Shown here one piece after another: positions 6,702-16,189 of a stretch of DNA of 21,716 nt. Below the pieces are notes generated by a model. That model saw nothing but the letters and a program-made list of their open reading frames with translations, made no database searches and had not been told where the DNA came from. The position numbers and the translations under genes are program-made. The DNA is from JAURFX01 sp038125265. GTDB taxonomy: Bacteria; Pseudomonadota; Gammaproteobacteria; Steroidobacterales; Rariloculaceae. Position 1 is the first letter of the stretch, and every line of letters starts with the position of its first letter. The stretch covers positions 1 through 21,716 of the forward strand of contig JAYPDM010000019.1 of the NCBI GenBank assembly GCA_038125265.1, written 5' to 3'.

Positions 6702-8763
6702 ACGATTACCTCTTTTTGCCTTTTTAATATTTAGCCCTCTTCTTGCACAAGAGATGGATTCTTTTTTTGAGGAGCTCTATCCGCTTGAAATTCACTCAGA
6801 TATAAGCAGCCGAATTGTAAGGATCACTGAGGGGCTTCATTACGAAAGAGTTGATATTGATAATTCACTCTCCTCAGAAATTTTAGATCGATACCTAGAT
6901 AACCTTGACGGTAGTCGGTATTACTTTCTATCCTCAGATGTCTCTTCCTTTTCTAGATTTCGATTTGAAATTGATAATTTATCAAGAAACGGTGATACCT
7001 CGCCGGCCTTTGAAATTTTCAATTTATACCAAGCAAGAGTAGATGACCGAATTGATTTTGCTTTGTCGCTTTTAGAAAATGAAATAGATTTTTCTACAGA
7101 TGAATCATTTGTCTTTGATCGAGATAATTCAAATTGGCCTAGAAATATTAATGAGTCTAATGAACTATGGCGTAAACGCGTAAAGAATGATGCCTTAAAT
7201 TTAACCCTTATAGGTGAAACATGGGATGAGATTAGGGAAACGCTAAGCGCAAGATATGAGCGAATTAGAAATGGTGCCCATGATGTCACAGAAGCTGAAA
7301 TTTTTGAGCTCTATATTAATTCTATGATGCGATCTGTCGATCCTCATTCAACTTACTTCACGCCAAGGAATAGCGAGGAATATAGAATTCAAATGAGTCT
7401 CAGCTACCAAGGTATTGGGGCAACTCTGCAATTAAATGAGGATATGGTGACTATCTCTGATATTACTCCTGGTGGTCCTGCCTTTAGAAGTGGGTTGTTA
7501 TTTACTCAAGACAGAATAATAGGCGTCTCGCAGTCTATTGATGATGACCCTGTCGATGTTATAGGCTGGGAGCTTGATGATGTGGTACAGCTAATCAGGG
7601 GCCCAAGAGGAACCGATGTAACGCTTCATATTCTCAGAGCAGGTTCCCTTCAAGGAGCGGCGCCTGATGTAATTACCATTACTCGAGATGAAATCAAGCT
7701 TGAGGAACAAGCGGCAAAAAGTTCTATACTGGAAATCAATAACTTAGATTCTGTCATAAAAATTGGTGTCATAACCGTACCAAGCTTTTATCAGGATTTC
7801 GACGCAAGGTCCGAGGGTGAGGATGACTATACAAGCACCACTCGAGATGTTGCCAGACTTGTTGGTGAACTCCAGCTTGAGGGTATAGACGGCCTTGTCA
7901 TTGACTTACGAAATAATGGTGGTGGGCATCTCTCAGAGGCAACCTCATTAACGGGACTCTTTATAGATGAAGGTCCAATTGTACAAATCAAAGAAAGACG
8001 CGGACCAGCCAATGTTTTAGGTGATCCGAGTAGAGGTACAATTTATTCAGGCCCACTGGCAGTATTGGTAAACCGGTATAGTGCCAGTGCTTCAGAAATT
8101 TTTGCAGGAGCGATTCAAGATTATGGAAGGGGCATTGTTGTGGGTCAGCAAACTTATGGTAAGGGAACGGTTCAAAATATGTTTAATTTAGATCAATTTT
8201 CTAGGAATGATGACTACGGTCAACTGACCTTGACCATAGGAAAATACTACCGTATTACAGGAGAAAGCACACAGCATAGAGGCGTGTTACCAGACATTAC
8301 ATTACCAAGCGCCATTGATTCAAGTGCGATAGGTGAGAGCAGCTCTACAGCAGCCCTGCCCTGGGATCAAATTCCTGGAACTCGATTTCGTAAATCTCAG
8401 GATCTGACGAATGTCATCTCAGTCTTGAGACAAAATCATAACTTAAGAATGCTATCAGACCCAGATCTGGTTTATTTTCAAAGCAACGTGGATGCATCTA
8501 TCAATAACCAATCTCTATCAGAGGTCACGCTTAACAGAGATGAAAGGCAGCATGATAGGGATGATCAGGATCAAGATAGGCTCAATCGATTTAATCATTG
8601 GAGATCAATTAATGGCTATGATCAGGTAGCATCTGTTGATCTTATTACACCCGATGCCATCCCTGACTTTAATCTTAATGAGACAGGTCAGATATTAGCT
8701 GATTTTATTAGTGCAACGGATAATAATTTCAGAGTTAGCCTAGGTGATACTCCACAAAGCTAG
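6694..8763 (+). CDS. prc: Tail-specific (C-terminal processing) protease Prc/Tsp
   Basis: A 689-residue periplasmic S41A protease, close in length to E. coli Prc (682). A signal peptide (MHRRLPLFAFL...LLAQ) comes first, then an N-terminal helical domain, a PDZ domain around residues 240-330 (YQGIGATLQL, DVVQLIRGPRGTDV), and the protease core with VIDLRNNGGG near 405. The catalytic set matches E. coli spacing: Ser465 in SASAS, Asp476 in AIQDYGRG and Lys490 in TYGKGTVQ. The C-terminal DUF3340-like region has the usual acidic/basic helix. Prc degrades periplasmic proteins with nonpolar C-termini, including cell-wall hydrolases and lipoprotein partners. It is last in the plus-strand envelope run and its stop overlaps that of convergent ppsR by 4 bp. 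Confidence 0.97.
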   Translation: MHRRLPLFAFLIFSPLLAQEMDSFFEELYPLEIHSDISSRIVRITEGLHYERVDIDNSLSSEILDRYLDNLDGSRYYFLSSDVSSFSRFRFEIDNLSRNGDTSPAFEIFNLYQARVDDRIDFALSLLENEIDFSTDESFVFDRDNSNWPRNINESNELWRKRVKNDALNLTLIGETWDEIRETLSARYERIRNGAHDVTEAEIFELYINSMMRSVDPHSTYFTPRNSEEYRIQMSLSYQGIGATLQLNEDMVTISDITPGGPAFRSGLLFTQDRIIGVSQSIDDDPVDVIGWELDDVVQLIRGPRGTDVTLHILRAGSLQGAAPDVITITRDEIKLEEQAAKSSILEINNLDSVIKIGVITVPSFYQDFDARSEGEDDYTSTTRDVARLVGELQLEGIDGLVIDLRNNGGGHLSEATSLTGLFIDEGPIVQIKERRGPANVLGDPSRGTIYSGPLAVLVNRYSASASEIFAGAIQDYGRGIVVGQQTYGKGTVQNMFNLDQFSRNDDYGQLTLTIGKYYRITGESTQHRGVLPDITLPSAIDSSAIGESSSTAALPWDQIPGTRFRKSQDLTNVISVLRQNHNLRMLSDPDLVYFQSNVDASINNQSLSEVTLNRDERQHDRDDQDQDRLNRFNHWRSINGYDQVASVDLITPDAIPDFNLNETGQILADFISATDNNFRVSLGDTPQS

Positions 8764-9584
8764 GGACTAATCCTTCGTACAAGCTTTGTCTCAGCAAAAA
8801 TACGGCTGGCAACTTCCTCGATGGACTGATGGGTTGTGTCACTAAATGGTATATGATTTTTTTGAAACAGCGTTAGAGCAGCTCTCGATTCAAAATTAAC
8901 CTGCTGTTGCGATGAGTACTTTCCTTCGCCCCTCCTAGCTATCCTAATGCTTCTTAATCGCTCAGGCGAAATGCTTAATCCGTAAAGCTTTGATCTGTAA
9001 GGAGCAAGTGCCTTGGGGAGCTTTGATTCTTCTAGATCCTCCTCAGTCAGAGGATAATTAGAGGCAAAGATACCGTATCTCAAAGCCAAAAAAAGACAAG
9101 TCGGTGTTTTACCAGACCTTGAGACGCCAACAAGGATGATATCTGACTTATCATAGTCTGCCATTGCAACGCCATCATCAGAGCTCAATGCAAAATTGGT
9201 CGCGTCCATTCTAACCTCATATTCTTTTGAATCTGCATCGGTATGGGATTTGATATTCTCATTTGAGGGCTTTTCATTAAATTCAGCTGTTAAGGGCGCC
9301 AGAAATAACTCAAAAAGATCTAGCACCAAAAAATTTTGGGAGCTAATGATCTCGCGAATCTTTGGGTTAATGATACTAACAAATATTACAGGCCTGGTTC
9401 CTGACTTTTTTTGCAAGTCATTGATATCTTCAACAACTTTATTTACCTTTGAAATAGAGTCTATAAAAGGCAGCGTAATTATGTTAGTTTTAACGCTAGG
9501 GTAAAGCCTTAAAAGGCTATTGCCTAGGGTCTCCACAGTGATGCCCGTCTGGTCAGAAATATAAAAAACAGGACGAGAACTCAT
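8760..9584 (-). CDS. ppsR: PEP synthase regulatory protein, bifunctional kinase/pyrophosphorylase
   Basis: A 274-residue DUF299 protein; E. coli PpsR has 277. The N-terminus YISDQTGITVETLG and the P-loop GVSRSGKT at 153-160 are diagnostic of this family. PpsR inactivates PEP synthase by ADP-dependent phosphorylation of a Thr next to the catalytic His, and reverses it by Pi-dependent phosphorolysis, in the cytoplasm. Its target ppsA is the divergent neighbour 32 bp away, which fixes the specificity as PEP synthase rather than PPDK. A good Shine-Dalgarno (AGAAGG, minus strand) supports the ATG at 9584. The end overlaps prc by 4 bp. Confidence 0.96.
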   Translation of the reverse strand: MSSRPVFYISDQTGITVETLGNSLLRLYPSVKTNIITLPFIDSISKVNKVVEDINDLQKKSGTRPVIFVSIINPKIREIISSQNFLVLDLFELFLAPLTAEFNEKPSNENIKSHTDADSKEYEVRMDATNFALSSDDGVAMADYDKSDIILVGVSRSGKTPTCLFLALRYGIFASNYPLTEEDLEESKLPKALAPYRSKLYGLSISPERLRSIRIARRGEGKYSSQQQVNFESRAALTLFQKNHIPFSDTTHQSIEEVASRIFAETKLVRRISP

Positions 9585-9616
9585 TAAAATATACCTTCTA
9601 TGATGAATTTTTAAAT
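9585..9616. promoter_or_regulatory. Short divergent control region of ppsR and ppsA
   Basis: Only 32 bp separate the two start codons, so at least one promoter must reach into coding sequence. The minus strand carries AGAAGG, the ppsR ribosome site. The plus strand has TATGAT at 9599-9604, a possible -10 for ppsA that would leave a leader of about 6 nt, and no Shine-Dalgarno is present before the ppsA ATG. No clear -35 is visible. Confidence 0.3.
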
Positions 9617-11974
9617 ATGACTGATTTTACTATTAAATTAGAAAATTGCCGAATGTCAGATGTTGAGCATGTCGGGGGTAAGAATGCTTCTCTTGGTGAG
9701 ATGATCAGTCAGCTTCATGGATTAGGCGTTAAAGTGCCTGGAGGTTTTGCAACAACTGCGCATGCTTACAGACACTTCATTAAAAGCGGAGGAATTGAAG
9801 AGATCATTAACAAGAAACTTGAGGGTCTCGATGTTGAAAATATCGCTGAACTAACAAAAACCGGTGCTGAAATCAGGGAGCTCATTTTACAGACCCCTTT
9901 TCCGGAAGAATTAAACCAAGCAATTTTAAGTGAGCTGGCTTTGATCGATCCTAATGATGAGATTAATTTTGCTGTCAGATCATCAGCAACTGCAGAAGAC
10001 CTACCTGAAGCTTCATTTGCAGGACAACAAGAAACCTTATTAAATGTTAATGGTAAAGAAAAGATTATCCATGCAATTCATGAAGTTTTTGCATCTTTAT
10101 TTAATGACCGAGCCATTGCCTATCGGGATCATAATAACTTTGAGCACTCGCTCATTGCATTATCCGTAGGCATCCAAAAAATGGTACGCAGTGACCTAGC
10201 ATCCAGTGGGGTTATGTTTACCTTGGACACCGAATCTGGCTTTAGAGATCTGGTATTTATTACCTCTAGCTATGGACTGGGTGAGATGGTTGTTCAGGGA
10301 GCCGTAAACCCAGATGAGTTTTATGTTTTTAAAACTCTTATGGATAAGGCGGAGATGCCTATCCTTAGAAAAAATCTAGGAAGCAAGAAAATTAAAATGG
10401 TCTACAGCGATGACCCGGAAGAGCGTGTTAAAACTATTGATGTTCCACCTGAGGATCAAGGCAATTTCTCACTAAGCCAGGATGAAATTCTTCAATTAAC
10501 CAGACAAGCGCTAATTATTGAAAAGCATTATGGCAGGCCAATGGATATCGAATGGGGCAAAGATGGCAATGATGGTGAGCTTTATATTCTTCAAGCAAGA
10601 CCTGAGACGGTCCAAAGTAGATCTAAAAACATCACAACACGCTTTGCGCTCAAACAAACATCAAAGATATTAATCACGGGGAGAAGTATCGGACAAAAAA
10701 TTGGTTCAGGTTTGGCCAAAGTCATTGAAAATGTAGCTGATATGCATTTAGTTGAGGATGGTGATGTTCTGGTCGCCGATATGACTGACCCTGACTGGGA
10801 GCCTGTCATGAAAAGAGCATCAGCAATTGTGACTAATCGTGGCGGGCGAACTTGCCATGCTGCCATTATTGCCAGAGAGCTTGGCATTCCTGCGGTCGTA
10901 GGATGCGATAGTGCTACTGAGGTGATTAAAAATGGTCAAAAAGTGACGGTCTCATGCGCTGAAGGCGATGAAGGAAAGATCTACGAGGGATTATTAGATT
11001 ACTCTGAAACAGAAAGCTCGCTCGAGAAGCTTCCAGAAATTCCAGTAAAAATAATGATGAATGTTGGAAATCCTGACCGAGCATTTTCTTTTGCAGGCAT
11101 TCCCAATGAAGGGGTTGGACTTGCCAGATTAGAATTCATTATTAATCGAATGATTGGCGTACACCCGCAGGCCCTTCTTGACTATGATGACCTGCCCTCA
11201 AAATTACAATCAACCATAGATAGCTATACCGCTGGATATGATAGCCCGGTTGATTTTTATGTCAGTAAACTGGCCGAAGGCGTCGGTACGATTGCTGCAG
11301 CATTTTACCCAAAACCCGTCATTGTTCGCTTATCAGATTTTAAATCAAATGAGTATGCTAATTTGGTCGGTGGTGAAATTTACGAACCTGATGAGGAGAA
11401 CCCAATGCTTGGATTTAGAGGTGCTTCAAGGTATGTTGATAAAAATTTTAGGCCCTGCTTTGAACTTGAATGCAAAGCAATTCAGAGGGTTAGAGAGCTA
11501 ATGGGTCTGACCAATGTTCAAATCATGGTTCCTTTTGTAAGAACGTTAACTGAGGCAAAATCCGTAATTAATTTACTCAAAGACCAAGGTCTTGAAAGAG
11601 GTAAGGATGATCTAAAAATTATTATGATGTGTGAACTACCGTGCAATGCGGTGTTAGCTAATGATTTTCTCGAGTACTTTGATGGCATGTCAATCGGCTC
11701 TAATGACATGACCCAGCTCACCTTAGGTCTTGATAGGGACTCATCAAAAATTGCTGATGCCTTCGATGAGCGGGATCCAGCCGTAAAACATATGCTAGCT
11801 CTTGCGATATCAGCCTGCAACCGCCATGAAAAATACATTGGCATTTGTGGTCAGGGGCCCTCTGATCATATCGATTTAGCGGAATGGCTTGTCGAGCAAA
11901 AGATTCAGAGCATGTCTTTAAATCCAGATTCTGTAATCGATACGTGGCAAAGAATCGCTAGTCTAAAGTCTTAA
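9617..11974 (+). CDS. ppsA: Phosphoenolpyruvate synthase (pyruvate, water dikinase)
   Basis: A 785-residue enzyme (E. coli 792) making PEP from pyruvate and ATP with release of AMP and phosphate, the entry to gluconeogenesis. Order: ATP-grasp nucleotide-binding domain with VGGKNASLGEM near residue 20 and FAVRSSATAEDLPEASFAGQ near 120; phosphohistidine domain with GGRTCHAAIIAREL, where His414 is the phosphorylated residue and Thr412 fits the PpsR target; and the C-terminal PEP/pyruvate barrel with GSNDMTQLTLGLDRDS and the acid/base Cys744 in GICGQGPSD. All key residues are intact. It is controlled by PpsR, encoded divergently. Its last 17 bp overlap the end of convergent orn. No Shine-Dalgarno precedes the ATG. 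Confidence 0.98.
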   Translation: MTDFTIKLENCRMSDVEHVGGKNASLGEMISQLHGLGVKVPGGFATTAHAYRHFIKSGGIEEIINKKLEGLDVENIAELTKTGAEIRELILQTPFPEELNQAILSELALIDPNDEINFAVRSSATAEDLPEASFAGQQETLLNVNGKEKIIHAIHEVFASLFNDRAIAYRDHNNFEHSLIALSVGIQKMVRSDLASSGVMFTLDTESGFRDLVFITSSYGLGEMVVQGAVNPDEFYVFKTLMDKAEMPILRKNLGSKKIKMVYSDDPEERVKTIDVPPEDQGNFSLSQDEILQLTRQALIIEKHYGRPMDIEWGKDGNDGELYILQARPETVQSRSKNITTRFALKQTSKILITGRSIGQKIGSGLAKVIENVADMHLVEDGDVLVADMTDPDWEPVMKRASAIVTNRGGRTCHAAIIARELGIPAVVGCDSATEVIKNGQKVTVSCAEGDEGKIYEGLLDYSETESSLEKLPEIPVKIMMNVGNPDRAFSFAGIPNEGVGLARLEFIINRMIGVHPQALLDYDDLPSKLQSTIDSYTAGYDSPVDFYVSKLAEGVGTIAAAFYPKPVIVRLSDFKSNEYANLVGGEIYEPDEENPMLGFRGASRYVDKNFRPCFELECKAIQRVRELMGLTNVQIMVPFVRTLTEAKSVINLLKDQGLERGKDDLKIIMMCELPCNAVLANDFLEYFDGMSIGSNDMTQLTLGLDRDSSKIADAFDERDPAVKHMLALAISACNRHEKYIGICGQGPSDHIDLAEWLVEQKIQSMSLNPDSVIDTWQRIASLKS

Positions 11975-12509
11975 TAAATAGCTTCTCTTTATAAAATCTC
12001 AGCTCATTAATTGAGTCGTACACATCTGCCAAGGCAGTGTGATTAGGATACTTTTTATAAGAGTCGGTCACCCTCGGCATCCATGCATTACCAATGATTT
12101 TAACGCTGGTCACATCTAAATTTCGATAATGAAAATAATTTTCAAGATCAGGCATATAATTTGCTAAAAACCTACGATCCTGACAAATTGAATTGCCGCA
12201 CATGGGTGATTGCTTTGGATCGATATGTGATCTTAAAAATTCAAGAGTTAACTTAGATGCATCTTCCTCGGTAATGTCACTCTCCTTAACGCGCTCAAGT
12301 AGGCCTGAATTCCCATGATGGGTTTGATTCCATTCATCCATGCCTGAGAGCACCTCATCGGTTTGATGGATAGCTAAATTGGGTCCTTCAGCAATAATCG
12401 AAAGCTGTTTATCAGTAATTACAGTAGCGATCTCAATGATTCTATCGGTAGATGGATCAAGCCCCGTCATCTCTAGATCAAGCCATATTAAGTGATCATT
12501 TGAATGCAT
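11958..12509 (-). CDS. orn: Oligoribonuclease
   Basis: A 183-residue DEDDh 3'-5' exonuclease; E. coli Orn has 181. It degrades the 2- to 5-nt end products of RNA decay, and pGpG from cyclic-di-GMP breakdown, in the cytoplasm. Exo I is WLDLEMTGLD with Asp11 and Glu13; Exo II is GNSICQDRRFLANYMP; Exo III is NHTALADVYDSI with catalytic His and Asp five residues later. It is divergent from rsgA across 60 bp, as in many gammaproteobacteria. The 3' end overlaps ppsA by 17 bp. No Shine-Dalgarno is seen; the extended -10 TGATAAGAT just upstream implies a leader of about 3 nt. Confidence 0.97.
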   Translation of the reverse strand: MHSNDHLIWLDLEMTGLDPSTDRIIEIATVITDKQLSIIAEGPNLAIHQTDEVLSGMDEWNQTHHGNSGLLERVKESDITEEDASKLTLEFLRSHIDPKQSPMCGNSICQDRRFLANYMPDLENYFHYRNLDVTSVKIIGNAWMPRVTDSYKKYPNHTALADVYDSINELRFYKEKLFIKTLD

Positions 12510-12569
12510 AGCGAATCTATCTTATCAGCTTTATTGGTAGCATGTTCTCATTTCTAATAAGATAGCAAT
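12510..12569. promoter_or_regulatory. Divergent orn/rsgA promoters with mirror-image 9-bp repeats
   Basis: CTATCTTAT at 12517-12525 and ATAAGATAG at 12557-12565 are a perfect inverted pair, so each gene has the same nine bases just before its start codon. Each copy contains TAAGAT, a -10-like hexamer. For rsgA, TTGGTA at 12534-12539 is a fair -35 with an 18-bp spacer and the start would fall on the A of the ATG at 12570. For orn, TGA before TAAGAT makes an extended -10 and predicts a start at 12512, three bases before the ATG. The repeat may instead bind a shared regulator. Confidence 0.5.
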
Positions 12570-13412
12570 ATGCAAGGCAAAGTCATCATACGAGGTCTTA
12601 ATGATTGTTGGGTCAAAACATTAAATGGAGACTTACATAATGTCCTTTTACCGAATAAAAGACTCAGCCTGCTAGTCGGTGATCAAGTAGAATTTAGCAA
12701 TGATTCAGGCTCCTTAAAGGTTGAAAATGTTTACGATCGAAAAACAGAAATTTTTAAAGCGAATTCCAATCTAGAGCCCGAATTATTTGCAGTAAATATT
12801 ACTCAACTGGCTGTGGTCATAGCGCCAAATCCAGAACCTGACCTTTTGTTGCTTGATTCATTTTTATGTGCAGCTGATAGAGCTAGCATCTCAACACTTT
12901 TAGTTATTAATAAGTCAGATTTAAAAATTAATGCTTCAGCCACACTTGAGAGCTATCCAGTTGATACGGTAATCCATATCTCTGCAAAATTTGATCAAAA
13001 TATGAACGAGCTTTTAGGTCTTCTTGATAATCAAGCTTCGCTTTTAGTCGGCCAATCAGGCGTTGGAAAATCATCAATTCTCAATAAAATTATGGGCGAG
13101 GAAATCCAAAAAATACGAGCCTTAAATAAAAACCAAGGCACGCATACCACCTCCACCAGCTATCTCTACTCAATAGATCGCTCAAGTGACATAGTAGATA
13201 CGCCTGGCGTTAGAGGTTTTATTCCATATTTTAAAGAAAAGTCAGAAATTTCGTCTGCCTTTGCAGAGATTTTTGCACATGCAAGTAGATGTAAATTTCC
13301 TAATTGCCTACATGTCAATGAGCCTAATTGTGGAGTAAAGGATGCTATCAAAGAAAGTCAGATTCAACCCAGTCGGTATAAAAGTTATTTGCATTTATTA
13401 GGCTTGTATTAA
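12570..13412 (+). CDS. rsgA: Small ribosome-subunit maturation GTPase RsgA (YjeQ)
   Basis: A 280-residue circularly permuted GTPase acting in late maturation of the 30S subunit. The N-terminal OB-fold (about 1-70) is followed by motifs in permuted order: NKSD (G4), ISAK (G5), GQSGVGKSS at 161-169 (G1), GTHTTS (G2) and DTPG (G3). The C-terminal zinc site is C-x4-C-x-H-x5-C in RCKFPNCLHVNEPNCGV. It is shorter than E. coli RsgA (350), mainly lacking the basic N-terminal extension and part of the tail, in line with a compact genome. It is divergent from orn. Its last 15 bp overlap the convergent LysE-family gene. It has no Shine-Dalgarno. Confidence 0.96.
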   Translation: MQGKVIIRGLNDCWVKTLNGDLHNVLLPNKRLSLLVGDQVEFSNDSGSLKVENVYDRKTEIFKANSNLEPELFAVNITQLAVVIAPNPEPDLLLLDSFLCAADRASISTLLVINKSDLKINASATLESYPVDTVIHISAKFDQNMNELLGLLDNQASLLVGQSGVGKSSILNKIMGEEIQKIRALNKNQGTHTTSTSYLYSIDRSSDIVDTPGVRGFIPYFKEKSEISSAFAEIFAHASRCKFPNCLHVNEPNCGVKDAIKESQIQPSRYKSYLHLLGLY

Positions 13413-14009
13413 AAATTGCAAACCAAAGAAAATAAATACGATTCCTAGAGCTAAATTGATACTCCTCTCATGCCTACTAAAGGCATTCCTTAAGCGATCC
13501 CTAGTAAGAAAATAACTTAAAAAGTAAAACCATATGAACGTAGCAATAACCAAATAAATTCCATAGAGGATAAGCACATAGATTGGCGTATGTATATCAA
13601 TGACGATAGCAAAAAGAGATATAAAAAATATGGTAGCCTTGACATTCATTCCATTGGTCAAGAATCCTATGAAAAAAATATTACGAAACTTTAAATTTTG
13701 TTCTGCTTTAGGCATTTTGGGGCCTTGCCCATAAGTACATACATAAAGGCTGTTCAGGCCTAAATATATTAATACAGCTGCCCCCAAGAAGGAGGCATAA
13801 ATCAAATAGCTTTGAAAATAACTTTGAATAAGCTCCAGACCTACAATGCAATAAAACATATGCAGCGAAATACCAGAAGCGATCCCAAGAGCTGCTATTG
13901 TTCCTGCTCTATGACCCTTAGCCAATGAAGTTTTTAGAACTAGAGCAAAATCAGGACCGGGTGATGCTACCGCTATAGCATGAGCTAAGGCAATGGTTAG
14001 AAATTCCAA
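13398..14009 (-). CDS. LysE/RhtB-family amino-acid exporter
   Basis: A 203-residue inner-membrane protein with about six hydrophobic segments. The N-terminal signature AVASPGPDFALVLKTSLAKGHRAG is split here as ASPGPDF and GHRAG, the conserved loop of LysE/RhtB exporters that move amino acids or their analogues out of the cell. The substrate cannot be read from sequence. The start is TTG at 14009: the frame is closed by the stop of the M3 gene only 12 bp upstream, and TAAGG, overlapping that stop, is a usable ribosome site. It is the last gene of the long minus-strand run from dnaX. Its 3' end overlaps rsgA by 15 bp. Confidence 0.92.
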   Translation of the reverse strand: MEFLTIALAHAIAVASPGPDFALVLKTSLAKGHRAGTIAALGIASGISLHMFYCIVGLELIQSYFQSYLIYASFLGAAVLIYLGLNSLYVCTYGQGPKMPKAEQNLKFRNIFFIGFLTNGMNVKATIFFISLFAIVIDIHTPIYVLILYGIYLVIATFIWFYFLSYFLTRDRLRNAFSRHERSINLALGIVFIFFGLQFLIQA

Positions 14010-14021
14010 AATACTGAGACC

Positions 14022-16178
14022 TTAATTCAGGCCTCTTCTCTCTAGTAAGAATCTAACCTCTGCATCACGCCCACGAAAATTCCTATAAAGCTCCATGACA
14101 TTTTGACTGTTACCCCTTGAGAGCACTCCATCTCGAAGGGCTTGTCCCCTATCACGAGCTTCTGAAGGTTCCTCATAGAAATAGGCTACCGTATCAGCAT
14201 CGAGCACTTCGCTCCAAATATATGAATAATATCCCGCGGAATAGCCGCCCATGATATGTGAAAAGTAAGAGAAACGATATCGAGGCGGAACCATTGATAG
14301 GTTCAGTCCATAATCTTCGAGCACCGACTCCTCAAAATCCATTAATCCTTCAGCTGTTGGAATATCATCATAAGCCAGACGGTGTAACTCCATATCAATC
14401 ACTGATGCCCCCAAGTACTCTGAGGTTGCATAGCCTTGGTTAAACTGTTCTGATTCAATGACTCTATTTAAGAGATCCCTAGGGATCGGCTCTCCGGTTT
14501 GATAATGGACGGCATAGTTCGCTAGGACCTCAGGCCATACTGACCATAGCTCATTAACCTGAGATGGATACTCTACAAAGTCCCTAGGTACAGAAGTACC
14601 AGAGAGCGATGGATAAAAAACATTTGAGAAAAGGCCGTGTAATGCGTGCCCAAACTCATGGAACATGGTTGTCACCTCATCAAACGTCAACAAGGTAGCC
14701 TCATCACCTGAGGGCTTTGTAATATTTTGATGGTTAGCGACGATTGGTGAGGTTCCGAGTAATTTTGATTGTGAGGCATAACTATTCATCCAGGCGCCCC
14801 CTCTTTTATTTGATCTTGCATAGGGATCAAAAACAAATAGACCAAGCTGCGTTCCATCCGCATCGGTAACATCAAAGACTCTAACATCCTCTTGATAAAT
14901 GGGTAAATCATGCCTCTCACTAAAACTAATACCAAAGGCAAGATTCGCAGCAAAAAAGACCCCATTTTCTAAAACATTATTCATTTCTAAATAAGGCATT
15001 AAATCTGATTCGTCAAATGAATAGAGCTGCTGACGAAGCTGCTGTGAATAGAAAGGCCAATCCCAGGATTCAAGCTCGAAGCTTCCTCCCTGACTATCGA
15101 TCACTGACTGTAGCTGCTCGGCCTCAGCTAGTGCATTACGAGACGCGCTTGCGCTTAAACCCCGTAATCTTTCAATCACCGCATCCTCATTTTGAGCTGT
15201 TTGGTTTGAGAGCACATAGCTTGCATGATTCGGATAACCAAGAAGCTGAGCCCTCTCAGATCTTAGCCTAACAATACCAACAATAATCTCAGCATTTGCA
15301 AAATCACCTGCAAGGCCTCTTGAGAGTGACGCATTCATAATCCTCTGCCTTAGCTCCCTGTTCTCTAATACTGAGAGATAGGGCTGGCTTGAGGTGTTAA
15401 GCAGAGGAATGGCATATTCGCCTGGATGGCCCATCGATTCCGCATCCTGCGCTGCCCGTTCAATTTGGCCCTGCGTCAAACCGGCCAGCTCGGACGCATC
15501 ACTGATAAAAATTGTTTGGCGATTGCGCTCGTCCAGCACGTTCTGATCAAACTGGGTCTGTAAAGATGCAAGCTCCTGATTGATCTCTCTGAGTCTTGAC
15601 TTATCTGCTTCACCAAGACCAGCCCCGGAACGAATAAATCCGTCATAAGTCTCCTCAAGGAGTCTCAGGGTCTCAGCATCTAAACTTAGAGATGCACGCT
15701 CGTTATATAGGCTCTGAATTCTATTAAAGAGATTCTCATTTAATGAAATCTCATCCTGATGACTTGCCAGCTCAGGGGCGATCTGAACCTCGATCGCATC
15801 AATGTCATCATTGGTGTTGGTAGAGGACATCGCATAAAAAACCCTTGCAACGCGATCCAGCAACCTTCCGGAACGCTCCATCGCAATCAGAGTATTGTCG
15901 ATGGTGGGCGTGGCTTCTTGGTTAGCAATCGCATCAATTTCTTCGAGGTGTTCACGCATGCCTACGGCAAAAGCTTCCGCATAATGCTGGGGTTCGATTA
16001 GATCAAATCTTGGATAATTATCATAAAATTCAACGCGCTGTAAGAAAGGGTTATTGCTTTGTTCCATTGGTGTACTCTCATTAATTGTCATTTCAGGCTC
16101 ATTGACCTGAACTTGGATGCTCATGCACCCGGCAAGAATCAAGACTCCTATTAAAGTAAATATATTTAGCGATTTCAT
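14022..16178 (-). CDS. M3-family zinc oligopeptidase lipoprotein, Dcp-like
   Basis: A 718-residue metallopeptidase. The signal peptide ends in lipobox LAGC (Cys18), so this copy is a lipoprotein facing the periplasm, unlike cytosolic OpdA. The zinc site is HEFGH at 507-511 with the third ligand Glu536 in DFVEYPSQVNE; the intervening SGTSVPRDF closely follows E. coli Dcp. It likely trims short peptides or dipeptides from peptide C-termini during nutrient uptake. It follows hinT by 11 bp, with AAAGGAG placed in that gap overlapping the hinT stop region, so it is in the same transcript. The next gene, an amino-acid exporter, starts 12 bp after its TAA in the same frame. A DUF885 protein and an S1 protease nearby add to the peptide-degrading theme. 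Confidence 0.95.
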   Translation of the reverse strand: MKSLNIFTLIGVLILAGCMSIQVQVNEPEMTINESTPMEQSNNPFLQRVEFYDNYPRFDLIEPQHYAEAFAVGMREHLEEIDAIANQEATPTIDNTLIAMERSGRLLDRVARVFYAMSSTNTNDDIDAIEVQIAPELASHQDEISLNENLFNRIQSLYNERASLSLDAETLRLLEETYDGFIRSGAGLGEADKSRLREINQELASLQTQFDQNVLDERNRQTIFISDASELAGLTQGQIERAAQDAESMGHPGEYAIPLLNTSSQPYLSVLENRELRQRIMNASLSRGLAGDFANAEIIVGIVRLRSERAQLLGYPNHASYVLSNQTAQNEDAVIERLRGLSASASRNALAEAEQLQSVIDSQGGSFELESWDWPFYSQQLRQQLYSFDESDLMPYLEMNNVLENGVFFAANLAFGISFSERHDLPIYQEDVRVFDVTDADGTQLGLFVFDPYARSNKRGGAWMNSYASQSKLLGTSPIVANHQNITKPSGDEATLLTFDEVTTMFHEFGHALHGLFSNVFYPSLSGTSVPRDFVEYPSQVNELWSVWPEVLANYAVHYQTGEPIPRDLLNRVIESEQFNQGYATSEYLGASVIDMELHRLAYDDIPTAEGLMDFEESVLEDYGLNLSMVPPRYRFSYFSHIMGGYSAGYYSYIWSEVLDADTVAYFYEEPSEARDRGQALRDGVLSRGNSQNVMELYRNFRGRDAEVRFLLERRGLN

Positions 16179-16189
16179 GATTAACTCCT

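Noticed and set aside
8754..8789. 8-bp inverted repeat ACAAAGCT/AGCTTTGT spanning the prc/ppsR stop codons
   Set aside because: The 20-nt loop is long, the stem is not GC-rich and no T-run follows on either strand, so it is not a convincing terminator.
14007..14024. M3 peptidase and LysE exporter in the same frame separated by one stop codon, possible readthrough fusion
   Set aside because: A ribosome site (TAAGG) and TTG start explain separate translation, and the two proteins belong to complete unrelated families with different locations.
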